Below are positions 1-5,849 of a stretch of DNA of 5,920 bases, one piece after another (the stretch's first letter is position 1; each line of letters begins with the position of its first letter). Below the pieces are notes generated by a model that saw only the letters and a list, made by a program, of their open reading frames with translations, searched no databases and was not told the origin of the DNA. The translations under genes and the position numbers were made by a program. Origin of the DNA: Flavobacteriales bacterium (GTDB lineage Bacteria; Bacteroidota; Bacteroidia; Flavobacteriales_E; Vicingaceae). The stretch spans positions 40,778 through 46,697 of the forward strand of contig NVVI01000019.1 in the NCBI GenBank assembly GCA_002402165.1. Direction: 5' to 3'.

Positions 1-1
1 A

Positions 2-1273
2 AAGATAATAGATGGAGTTATTGCTGTTGTAGGTAGTAATGCCATCTTAAAATCAGACCTAGAGTCTCAAATTGTTTCCTTAAGAGCTCAAGGAGTTTTA
101 ATTGATGATGGAGCAAGATGTGAATTACTTGAAGAATTATTATTTCAAAAACTTCTTTTACACCAAGCTATTATTGATAGTGTTACTGTTTCAGATTCTG
201 AAGTGGAATCAGAAATTGATAGAAGAATGAATTACTTTATTGCTCAAATTGGTTCAGAAAAAAAACTAGAGAAATACTATAAAAAATCAATCTTAGAAAT
301 AAAAGAAGAATTTAGAATCATTGTAAAAGAACAAATGATTAGTCAGCGAATGCAGGGGCAAATAACGGCTAGTGTTAAAGTTACTCCTAAAGAAGTTAGA
401 ACATATTTTAACAGCCTTAATGAAGATAGTATACCTCTAATTGAATCGGAAGTAGAATATGCTCAGATTTTGTTTAACGGAAAAGAAAATGATGAAGCAA
501 AACAAACTGCAAGAGAGAGAATTAATGGTTTTAGAGATCGTATAGTTAATGGAGAAGATTTTGCAACCATTGCTATTTTATACTCAGAAGATGAAGGGTC
601 TGCTAAAAAAGGTGGAGACATTGGCTTTATGGGAAGGGCAGAGTTGGTCCCTGAGTTTTCTATTATTGCATTTAAACTTAAAAACAAGGCAGTTTCTGAG
701 GTAGTAGAAACAGATTTTGGATATCACATTATACAACTAATAGAAAGAAGGGGGCAGAAAGTTAACGTAAGGCATATTCTTGTAAAAGTAAAGATAGGGA
801 AAGAAGAAATTGAAAAAGCGAAAAACTTGGCTGATAGTATTTACAATTTATTAGAAACAGATACATTAACATTTGAGCAACTAGCAGAGAAATATTCTGA
901 TGATGAGAAAACTAAGAAGAGTAGAGGACTAGTTGTAAATCCACAAACAGGAACATCTATTTTTAACATCGATCAAGTAAATCCTCAAGTTTATTATACC
1001 ATTGATAAAATGAAGCCAGGAGAGGTCTATAAGCCTGTTCCAGCGCAAAGTCAAGATGGAAAGAAAGGATATAGAATAATTAAATTAATTACTAAAACGG
1101 AGCCTCATAAAGCAACATTTGAGTCAGATTATTCTAAAATACAAAATGCCGCCTTAGCTAATAAGCAAAATAAGGCTACTAAGAAATGGATTATAGGGAA
1201 GGTAGGTCAAACTTATATTAAAATACAAGATGATTACAAAAAATGCCAATTCGAAAACAGTTGGATAAAGTAA
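2..1273 (+). CDS. surA: SurA-like periplasmic peptidyl-prolyl isomerase / chaperone (5' end missing)
   Basis: Probable periplasmic chaperone and peptidyl-prolyl cis-trans isomerase that escorts unfolded outer-membrane proteins. The frame is open from base 2 and gives 423 visible residues. A GTG at 203 is only an internal valine codon, because the sequence before it reads as a SurA N-terminal domain (IIDGVIAVVGSNAILKSDLE at visible residues 2-21). The true start and the expected signal peptide lie left of the window, probably only a few tens of codons away. Visible residues 1 to about 140 are the helical SurA_N region. Residues about 150-248 form a first parvulin (PPIC) domain containing GGDIGFM and FGYHIIQL. 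Residues about 255-363 form a second, starting NVRHILVK and ending GYRIIKL. A helical C-terminal part with SDY and KKW motifs follows, as is usual in Bacteroidota homologues. Domain 1 has Gln155 where the first parvulin histidine is expected, and domain 2 has Arg358 in place of the last, so isomerase activity may be weak. It may be co-transcribed with moxR 37 nt downstream. The family is clear; orthology to Escherichia coli SurA is inferred. Confidence 0.9.
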   Translation, partial: KIIDGVIAVVGSNAILKSDLESQIVSLRAQGVLIDDGARCELLEELLFQKLLLHQAIIDSVTVSDSEVESEIDRRMNYFIAQIGSEKKLEKYYKKSILEIKEEFRIIVKEQMISQRMQGQITASVKVTPKEVRTYFNSLNEDSIPLIESEVEYAQILFNGKENDEAKQTARERINGFRDRIVNGEDFATIAILYSEDEGSAKKGGDIGFMGRAELVPEFSIIAFKLKNKAVSEVVETDFGYHIIQLIERRGQKVNVRHILVKVKIGKEEIEKAKNLADSIYNLLETDTLTFEQLAEKYSDDEKTKKSRGLVVNPQTGTSIFNIDQVNPQVYYTIDKMKPGEVYKPVPAQSQDGKKGYRIIKLITKTEPHKATFESDYSKIQNAALANKQNKATKKWIIGKVGQTYIKIQDDYKKCQFENSWIK

Positions 1274-1276
1274 GTC

Positions 1277-1284
1277 TAATTTTG
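1277..1284 (+). promoter_or_regulatory. Candidate Bacteroidota -7 box for moxR
   Basis: TAATTTTG matches the TAnnTTTG -7 consensus of Bacteroidota housekeeping promoters exactly, and it lies 26 nt before the moxR ATG. No TTG stands at the expected distance upstream (about 19 bp); the nearest, at 1261-1263, is only 13 bp away. In AT-rich DNA such a box can occur by chance. MoxR could instead be read from the chaperone transcript, since the gap between the genes is only 37 nt. Confidence 0.4.
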
Positions 1285-1310
1285 TATTTTTAATTTCTAG
1301 TAAAATAAAT

Positions 1311-2282
1311 ATGTCAGAAAATCAATATAAATCAGAAGTTGAAGCAATAGATGCTTTTGTTGAAAGATATAAAGTTCTAACTAATGAGATTGGCAAAGTA
1401 ATTATTGGCCAGGATGAGGTAATTAAAAAAGTACTTATTTCTATTTTTAGTAGAGGCCATTGTTTATTAGTTGGTGTTCCAGGATTGGCTAAAACACTTC
1501 TTGTTAGTACTATTTCAGATTCTTTAGGGCTTTCTTTTAATAGAATACAGTTTACCCCAGATTTAATGCCTTCTGATATTATTGGCTCCGAGATTTTAGA
1601 TGAAAACAAAAATTTTAAATTTATTAAAGGTCCTTTATTTGCTAACATTATTTTAGCTGATGAGATAAATAGAACACCTCCAAAAACACAGTCAGCATTA
1701 TTAGAAGCAATGCAAGAACGGACTGTAACTGCTGCTGGAAATCAATACAAATTAGAAGAACCATTTTTTGTGTTAGCTACTCAAAATCCAATAGAGCAGG
1801 AGGGAACATACCCATTACCTGAGGCACAATTAGATCGTTTTATGTTTAATGTTTGGGTAGATTACCCTAAATACGAAGAGGAATTGTCTATTGTGAAAAA
1901 TACAACCATAGATAAAAACATTCAATTAAACAAAGTAATGGATGCTGATGAAATTATTTATTTTCAGAAATTGATAAGACAATTACCAGTTGCAGATAAT
2001 GTGGTGGAGTATGCCGTAAAATTAGCTACAAGCTCAAGACCCGGTAATGAATTAGCTTCTGATGTGGTTAATAATTATTTAAGCTGGGGTGCCGGTCCAA
2101 GAGCTTCTCAATATTTAATTATTGGTGCTAAATGCCATGCTGCTATAAATGGTAAATATTCGCCAGACATTGATGATGTAAAAGCAGTAGCTGAGCCTAT
2201 ATTACGGCATAGAATAGTAAGAAACTATAAGGCTGAGGCTGATGGTTATTCTATAGAAAAAATAATTGATGGCTTGCTTTAA
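1311..2282 (+). CDS. moxR: MoxR-family AAA+ ATPase
   Basis: Cytoplasmic AAA+ ATPase of the MoxR family, whose members act as chaperones in assembly or activation of specific protein complexes, often with a von Willebrand A domain partner. The 323-residue length is typical and the gene is intact. Visible motifs are the Walker A GVPGLAKT (residues 55-62), the Walker B ILADE (114-118) followed by the MoxR signature NRTPPKTQSALLEAMQE (120-136), sensor 1 ATQNP (156-160, Asn159), EAQLDRF with probable arginine finger Arg176, and sensor 2 GPRAS (262-266, Arg264). The C-terminal lid ends with LRHRIVRN. The ATG at 1311 was chosen because the conserved N-terminal helix and IIGQDEV begin soon after it. 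There is no Shine-Dalgarno sequence, only an A/T-rich leader. A DUF58 or von Willebrand A gene commonly follows moxR, but here a terminator comes 10 nt after the stop, so any partner must be encoded elsewhere. Family certain; target unknown. Confidence 0.95.
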   Translation: MSENQYKSEVEAIDAFVERYKVLTNEIGKVIIGQDEVIKKVLISIFSRGHCLLVGVPGLAKTLLVSTISDSLGLSFNRIQFTPDLMPSDIIGSEILDENKNFKFIKGPLFANIILADEINRTPPKTQSALLEAMQERTVTAAGNQYKLEEPFFVLATQNPIEQEGTYPLPEAQLDRFMFNVWVDYPKYEEELSIVKNTTIDKNIQLNKVMDADEIIYFQKLIRQLPVADNVVEYAVKLATSSRPGNELASDVVNNYLSWGAGPRASQYLIIGAKCHAAINGKYSPDIDDVKAVAEPILRHRIVRNYKAEADGYSIEKIIDGLL

Positions 2283-2292
2283 GAGATTAATA

Positions 2293-2332
2293 GACACAAA
2301 AAATCCTCGCATTTGCGAGGATTTTTTGTGTC
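2293..2332. terminator. Bidirectional intrinsic terminator between moxR and csp
   Basis: Perfect inverted repeat with 18-bp arms (2293-2310 and 2315-2332) around an ATTT loop. The GC-rich core CCTCGC/GCGAGG is flanked by six A on the left and six T on the right, so either strand gives a hairpin followed by a U tract. It begins 10 nt after the moxR stop and ends 16 nt before the csp stop on the other strand, exactly where a shared terminator for convergent genes is expected. The pairing continues past the A/T tracts into a GACAC/GTGTC clamp, slightly longer than a minimal terminator. Confidence 0.9.
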
Positions 2333-2348
2333 GTAAAATAAAAATATC

Positions 2349-2540
2349 TTAAACTACTTTTACGTTTACTGCGTTTAATCCTTTTCTACCTTCTTGTAAT
2401 TCGAATTCAACTTTGTCACCTTCATTAATTTCATCAATTAATCCGCTAACATGCACAAAATATTCTGTACTGTCTTCGTCATCAACAACAAATCCAAATC
2501 CCTTTGCTCCGTTGAAAAATTTTACTGTTCCTTTTTTCAT
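2349..2540 (-). CDS. Cold-shock domain protein (CspA family)
   Basis: Small cytoplasmic single-stranded nucleic-acid-binding protein of one cold-shock domain (OB fold), acting as an RNA chaperone that melts secondary structure and affects translation or antitermination. Its 63 residues are the normal size for Bacteroidota homologues. The N-terminal KGTVKFFN leads into the RNP1-type motif KGFGFV (residues 13-18) and the RNP2-type motif FVHVS (28-32). The C-terminal strand pair EGRKGLNAVNVKVV is typical. Phe8 takes the place of the tryptophan found in KWFN of many proteobacterial members, which is common in this phylum. The start ATG (complement of 2538-2540) matches the family start. A -7 box 26 nt upstream suggests its own promoter with a short leader, unlike the long thermosensing leader of E. 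coli cspA. The end is set by the shared terminator. It lies downstream of the 2828-3709 gene on the same strand but is separated by a palindromic element, so it is probably a separate unit. Confidence 0.95.
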   Translation of the reverse strand: MKKGTVKFFNGAKGFGFVVDDEDSTEYFVHVSGLIDEINEGDKVEFELQEGRKGLNAVNVKVV

Positions 2541-2566
2541 TTTAAATAGTTATAATTTGTAAAGTC

Positions 2567-2574
2567 CAAATATA
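2567..2574 (-). promoter_or_regulatory. Candidate -7 box for the cold-shock gene
   Basis: On the minus strand this reads TATATTTG, an exact match to the Bacteroidota TAnnTTTG -7 element, 26 nt before the csp ATG. No TTG is seen around the -33 position, which falls at the edge of the palindromic element that starts at 2595. Initiation here would give a leader of only about 20 nt. The position is good, but the short motif in AT-rich DNA keeps confidence moderate. Confidence 0.45.
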
Positions 2575-2594
2575 ATAAATTCATTTAATATGTT

Positions 2595-2807
2595 TTATTA
2601 ACCTCAGTTCAATGTAAGAATTTATTTATTGTTCTAAAAATCAACAAACTACGTCATTGCGATGAATGTAACGCAGTGAAATGAAGAAGCAATCTCAATT
2701 TAACGATGAGATTGCTTCAAATTATGCATTAACGTTTATAATTTTCGCAATGACGTTCTGATTTTTAGATGTTTACGATTCCCCTTACATCGAACTCAGG
2801 TTATTAA
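2595..2807. repeat. Nested palindromic (MITE- or REP-like) intergenic element
   Basis: Non-coding spacer filled by four nested pairs of complementary arms. From outside in: 2595-2618 with 2784-2807 (24 positions, 21 paired by my count, includes AACCTCAG and CTCAGGTT); 2633-2642 with 2760-2769 (TCTAAAAATC, 10/10); 2651-2662 with 2745-2756 (ACGTCATTGCGA, 12/12); 2686-2697 with 2707-2718 (GAAGCAATCTCA, 12/12) closing on a 9-nt loop. The stretches between the arms do not pair well (for example 2663-2685 against 2719-2744), so it is either a decayed perfect palindrome or a stem with internal loops. The core motifs resemble dispersed repeats of many Bacteroidota genomes. There is no ORF or transposase, so movement would depend on factors encoded elsewhere. 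I see no convincing target-site duplication. It lies between the end of the membrane-protein gene and the csp promoter and could end or stabilise the upstream transcript. Confidence 0.75.
2651..2756. repeat. Core hairpin of the element (CATTGCGA / GCAATCTC type)
   Basis: The 106-bp core has two perfect 12-bp arm pairs: an outer pair beginning ACGTCATTGCGA and an inner pair GAAGCAATCTCA / TGAGATTGCTTC around a 9-nt loop (2698-2706). This order, CATTGCGA followed by GAAGCAATCTC and then the mirror image, is a familiar intergenic repeat pattern in bacterial genomes including Bacteroidota. I am relying on recognition, not a search. The left half between the arms keeps a more regular sequence than the right half, which looks diverged. 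Confidence 0.65.
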
Positions 2808-2827
2808 TTCCTTGTCTTGCTAAGGTA

Positions 2828-3709
2828 CTATTCTTGTTTTGATGATGTTTCTATAGTAGTTTCTTGACTACTATTTGCATATCGATAATACAAGCCTGTA
2901 AGTGACGAAACTGTAATGGACATCATAATAGCTCCTAATAAGACATTAATAGCTATTTGTATTAATGGACCGATAAAAGGGATTAGTGAAAAAATTACTG
3001 ATACTATTCCTATTAGTAAACTTATACCAATTAAAACTAACATAGCCAATATAGAGATGCCAAAAAGTTTTAATGCACGAGCCCAATTGATATGGTGAAA
3101 ACTAAAAGCAAATGATGAATTAAAATCGTAATTACCAATAATAAAAGCTGGCAATACTAATATAAATCTCATAGAAACCACACATGCAAATAAAAACATA
3201 AAAAATGCTAGAATTCCCGAAAAAGCAGCAGTTGAAATAGCAATGATGAACAATAGGCAAACAATAAGGTATAAAACGATACTTATTCCTGCTAGTTTAA
3301 ATACTTCAATCTTCATGGATATTTTTAATAAATCCACAAATCTAAATTTTTGTCCTTTTACTTCTATATCACTAGTGATAAATGCAAAGTAGTAATTCCA
3401 GGAAGCCATTATTAACATTATGATAAAAACTAGAATAAAAGAAGTGATAATTTCCGGAGTGAGTATTAAATCACTAATTTGCTGAAAAATCATAAGAGAG
3501 TCTTCGGGGGAAGGGTTGTTAAGCATTTCAGAAAATATTTCGGTATCAAAAGCTCCTAAAAAAGCAATAGCTATGAATATTCCGCCTATCACTAAAACAC
3601 CAAGGTAGTAAATAGAATAAGCATACGTGATGTTTAACCAAGTTTTTTTTGAAAGAGCAATCACTCCACTAAAAAAATCAGTTTTAAAAAGATTAATGTA
3701 ATTATTCAT
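2828..3709 (-). CDS. Multi-pass inner-membrane protein, function unknown
   Basis: A 293-residue integral membrane protein with about six predicted hydrophobic segments: residues about 32-54, 88-111, 139-160, 162-190, 214-240 and 243-272. The N-terminus (1-30) is amphipathic, and the C-terminal tail (278-293) is polar and rich in Ser, Thr and Glu. There is no signal peptide and I see no catalytic motif. The pattern RFILVLPAFIIGNY (181-194), then SFAFSFHHINWARALKLFGI (199-218), resembles the repeated membrane unit of the YciC / glycerophosphodiester-phosphodiesterase membrane-domain families, but I cannot assign it firmly. The gene begins 7 nt after the stop of the OmpA-family gene, so the two are very likely co-transcribed and may be translationally coupled; AAGG lies directly against the ATG, too close for a normal ribosome-binding site. 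The pairing suggests an envelope role with the upstream periplasmic protein, which is inference. No simple terminator follows; the palindromic element starts 20 nt beyond the stop. Confidence 0.85.
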   Translation of the reverse strand: MNNYINLFKTDFFSGVIALSKKTWLNITYAYSIYYLGVLVIGGIFIAIAFLGAFDTEIFSEMLNNPSPEDSLMIFQQISDLILTPEIITSFILVFIIMLIMASWNYYFAFITSDIEVKGQKFRFVDLLKISMKIEVFKLAGISIVLYLIVCLLFIIAISTAAFSGILAFFMFLFACVVSMRFILVLPAFIIGNYDFNSSFAFSFHHINWARALKLFGISILAMLVLIGISLLIGIVSVIFSLIPFIGPLIQIAINVLLGAIMMSITVSSLTGLYYRYANSSQETTIETSSKQE

Positions 3710-3716
3710 CCTTAAT

Positions 3717-5849
3717 TTATTTTGCTATAATTTTAAATTCCGTTCTTCTATTCTCTTGATGAGCAGCCTCTTTTTCATCCTTAAACGTTAATTTCGAAAT
3801 TTCAGCATCAGATTTAATAAGTTTGGTTTCGCCATATCCTTTAGACACCAATCGACTTGTGTCAATCCCTTTTTTAATTAGATAATCTACACATGATTGA
3901 GCTCTTCGCTGAGATAATTTTTCGTTATAAGCATTACCCCCTCTAGAATCGGTATGAGCTGAAAGCTCAATCTTGATTGTAGGGTTTTCCACTAACAATT
4001 TAGTCAATCGATCTAACTCATTTTTAGAAGCATCACGCAAGGTCGCTTTGTTGTAATCATAAAAAATATTTTTTAATATAATTACACTTCCTATTTCGAT
4101 TTTCTTTAAGCATATATCTTTCTCTACCTCTTGATAAGCGGCTGTTTCGGGTATGTTAAAGTTTTCTGAGTGAAACAGATAACTATCTTTTCTTACAATT
4201 AACCCATAATTTTTACCAGAAGGTAATGAAACCAAATACTTACCTGTTTTTGCATTAGACTTAAAAGTTGCTAAGGTTTTGTTTTCATCAACATCAATCA
4301 ATTCTAAAGTAGCCTCAACAGGTTGAAGTGATTTACAATCACTAATAACTCCTTTTAAGATAGTAATTCTTTTAGTTAAAGCATCTACTTGTTTTTCAAT
4401 TACTTTTTCGCTTACCGGTTTAGCTACACTTGCTAATAAATTATCTTCAGAGTTTAATTGAAATGGTTTTTCTGGGCCTAAAAAAGTTATCATATAAATA
4501 TCCTTTTCACCATGCCCATCTTCTTTAAAAGAAGAATAATATCCTCTTCTACCACTAGCATTAATCACAAAAAAAACGTCATCATCAACAGTATTAATAG
4601 GATACCCCATGTTTTCAGGTTCTCCCCATGTGCCATCTTCTTTTTTTGTAGATTTAAATACATCATAATTCCCCATTGTTTTATGTCCACGAGAACTAAA
4701 ATAAAGCGTTTTGCCATCAGGATGGAAAAATACAGCTTCTTCATCATGTTTGGTATTAATAACAGAACCTACATTCTTAGCTTCTGCCCAGTCTTGTTTT
4801 AGTTCATCCCATTTAGTGATATAAATATCATGGTTACCAAAACCACCAGGTTTATTGCTTACAAAATAGAGTGTCTTACCATCATTAGAATAACTTGCAG
4901 AAGATTCGTGACTTTTAGTATTAATGTATTTATTCATTTTTTTTGGCTTGGACCACACATTTCCATCTAGTTTACATTCATACAAATTTCCATCCCCTTT
5001 GGTATCTCTGTACATAATCATACTTTGAGCATCTGGTGCTACCGCAGTTGTAGCATCGTGAATGTTTGTATTAATTTGGCTTCCCATGTTTTCTGGGGAA
5101 GTCCATTTTCCACCTTTTTTATGAGTGATGTAAATGTCTTCAAAATAATCTTCACCAGGGAGTAATCTATCAGATCCAGTAGAGGTGTTCCTTCTAGAAG
5201 TAAACATCATTACAGCTTCATCAGCAGAAATAATAGCACCATATTCAGGGTACTTAGAGTTTACTGGTTTCCCGAAATTATCAATAAATACTCGTTTAGG
5301 ATTTGCCACCAATTCTATTCCAGTTTTACATTCCTCTATTTTTTTATTTACATCTTCTAACTCCGCAGGATTTTTAGAAACTAATGTTGTTTTATATTTT
5401 TTGAACGCTGCAATAGCCTTATCAAATTCCATAGTTAAATGGTAGCCAATACCTAAATGATATTGAACATCTGGAGCTACATTAGGATTTAGCTTTAATG
5501 ATTTTAATAAATGAGGAATACTTTCATCTTTATAAACGGATGACATCAAGTAGCATCTTCCTATTTGATAATTTAATTTAGCATTGTTAGGATTAAATTT
5601 ATTGGCTTTATATAAATAACTTAAAGCTTCACGATAATTCATTTTTCTATTTATGTAATCCCTTGCATTGATATCTAAATAAGTTAAAGGGTACATTTCA
5701 AAAAGATCATTACCGGCATCAAGATTCCTTTTTGCTTCTTTAAATTCATCCTTTCTTTCTTTAAATAATTTTTTATCAAAAGGAACATTTTGAGCTTGTA
5801 TTAATGAAGCAAGAAATATTAATATAAATAAGTAGCTATATTTTTTCAT
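3717..5849 (-). CDS. OmpA-family envelope protein with TPR, PD40 propeller and regulatory-like domain (PorE-like architecture)
   Basis: A 710-residue exported protein, probably a periplasmic scaffold linking the outer membrane or a secretion/motility machine to peptidoglycan. Residues 1-20 are a Sec signal peptide (KK, hydrophobic core, likely cleavage after LIQA). No lipobox cysteine is present. TPR-like helices occupy about 70-156. A beta-propeller of PD40/WD40-like blades covers about 190-455, with five repeats of a turn such as VINTKHDE (asparagines at 197, 260, 310, 365, 419) and strands such as DGKTLYF. Residues about 495-580 resemble a carboxypeptidase regulatory-like domain. Residues about 587-710 are OmpA_C, with AHTDSRG and LSQRRAQS; Asp634 and Arg649 correspond to the OmpA residues that bind diaminopimelate. 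TPR, propeller, CRD, OmpA_C is the domain order described for the type IX secretion component PorE, but Bacteroidota have several paralogues of this layout, so the name is not assigned. It heads a two-gene unit with the membrane protein. The ATG start places the signal peptide correctly. Confidence 0.92.
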   Translation of the reverse strand: MKKYSYLFILIFLASLIQAQNVPFDKKLFKERKDEFKEAKRNLDAGNDLFEMYPLTYLDINARDYINRKMNYREALSYLYKANKFNPNNAKLNYQIGRCYLMSSVYKDESIPHLLKSLKLNPNVAPDVQYHLGIGYHLTMEFDKAIAAFKKYKTTLVSKNPAELEDVNKKIEECKTGIELVANPKRVFIDNFGKPVNSKYPEYGAIISADEAVMMFTSRRNTSTGSDRLLPGEDYFEDIYITHKKGGKWTSPENMGSQINTNIHDATTAVAPDAQSMIMYRDTKGDGNLYECKLDGNVWSKPKKMNKYINTKSHESSASYSNDGKTLYFVSNKPGGFGNHDIYITKWDELKQDWAEAKNVGSVINTKHDEEAVFFHPDGKTLYFSSRGHKTMGNYDVFKSTKKEDGTWGEPENMGYPINTVDDDVFFVINASGRRGYYSSFKEDGHGEKDIYMITFLGPEKPFQLNSEDNLLASVAKPVSEKVIEKQVDALTKRITILKGVISDCKSLQPVEATLELIDVDENKTLATFKSNAKTGKYLVSLPSGKNYGLIVRKDSYLFHSENFNIPETAAYQEVEKDICLKKIEIGSVIILKNIFYDYNKATLRDASKNELDRLTKLLVENPTIKIELSAHTDSRGGNAYNEKLSQRRAQSCVDYLIKKGIDTSRLVSKGYGETKLIKSDAEISKLTFKDEKEAAHQENRRTEFKIIAK

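Noticed and set aside
463..687. Minus-strand open frame inside the chaperone gene
   Set aside because: Lies opposite a conserved parvulin domain, has no recognisable protein features and no upstream signals; a shadow frame.
203..1273. Reading the first gene as starting at the GTG at 203
   Set aside because: The frame is open back to base 2 and the upstream codons encode a typical SurA N-terminal segment (IIDGVIAVVGSNAILKSDLE), so 203 is internal and the gene is truncated by the window edge.
1322..1648. Minus-strand open frame of 108 codons inside moxR
   Set aside because: Antisense to conserved AAA+ motifs, with no family resemblance; a shadow of the real gene.
2541..2827. A small protein or RNA gene hidden in the spacer
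   Set aside because: No open frame with a plausible start and composition was found, and the structure is explained by the nested inverted repeats; an sRNA cannot be excluded but nothing specific supports one.
2916..3098. Plus-strand open frame opposite the membrane-protein gene
   Set aside because: Composition mirrors the antisense of hydrophobic codons; no independent evidence of coding.
4565..4747. Minus-strand out-of-frame ORF within the propeller region, considered as a sign of a frameshift
   Set aside because: The main frame is continuous through all blades with regular spacing, so there is no frameshift and this is a shadow.
4512..4802. Plus-strand frame of 96 codons opposite the OmpA-family gene (also the one at 5185-5445)
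   Set aside because: Both overlap the well-supported domains of the long minus-strand gene and encode nothing recognisable.
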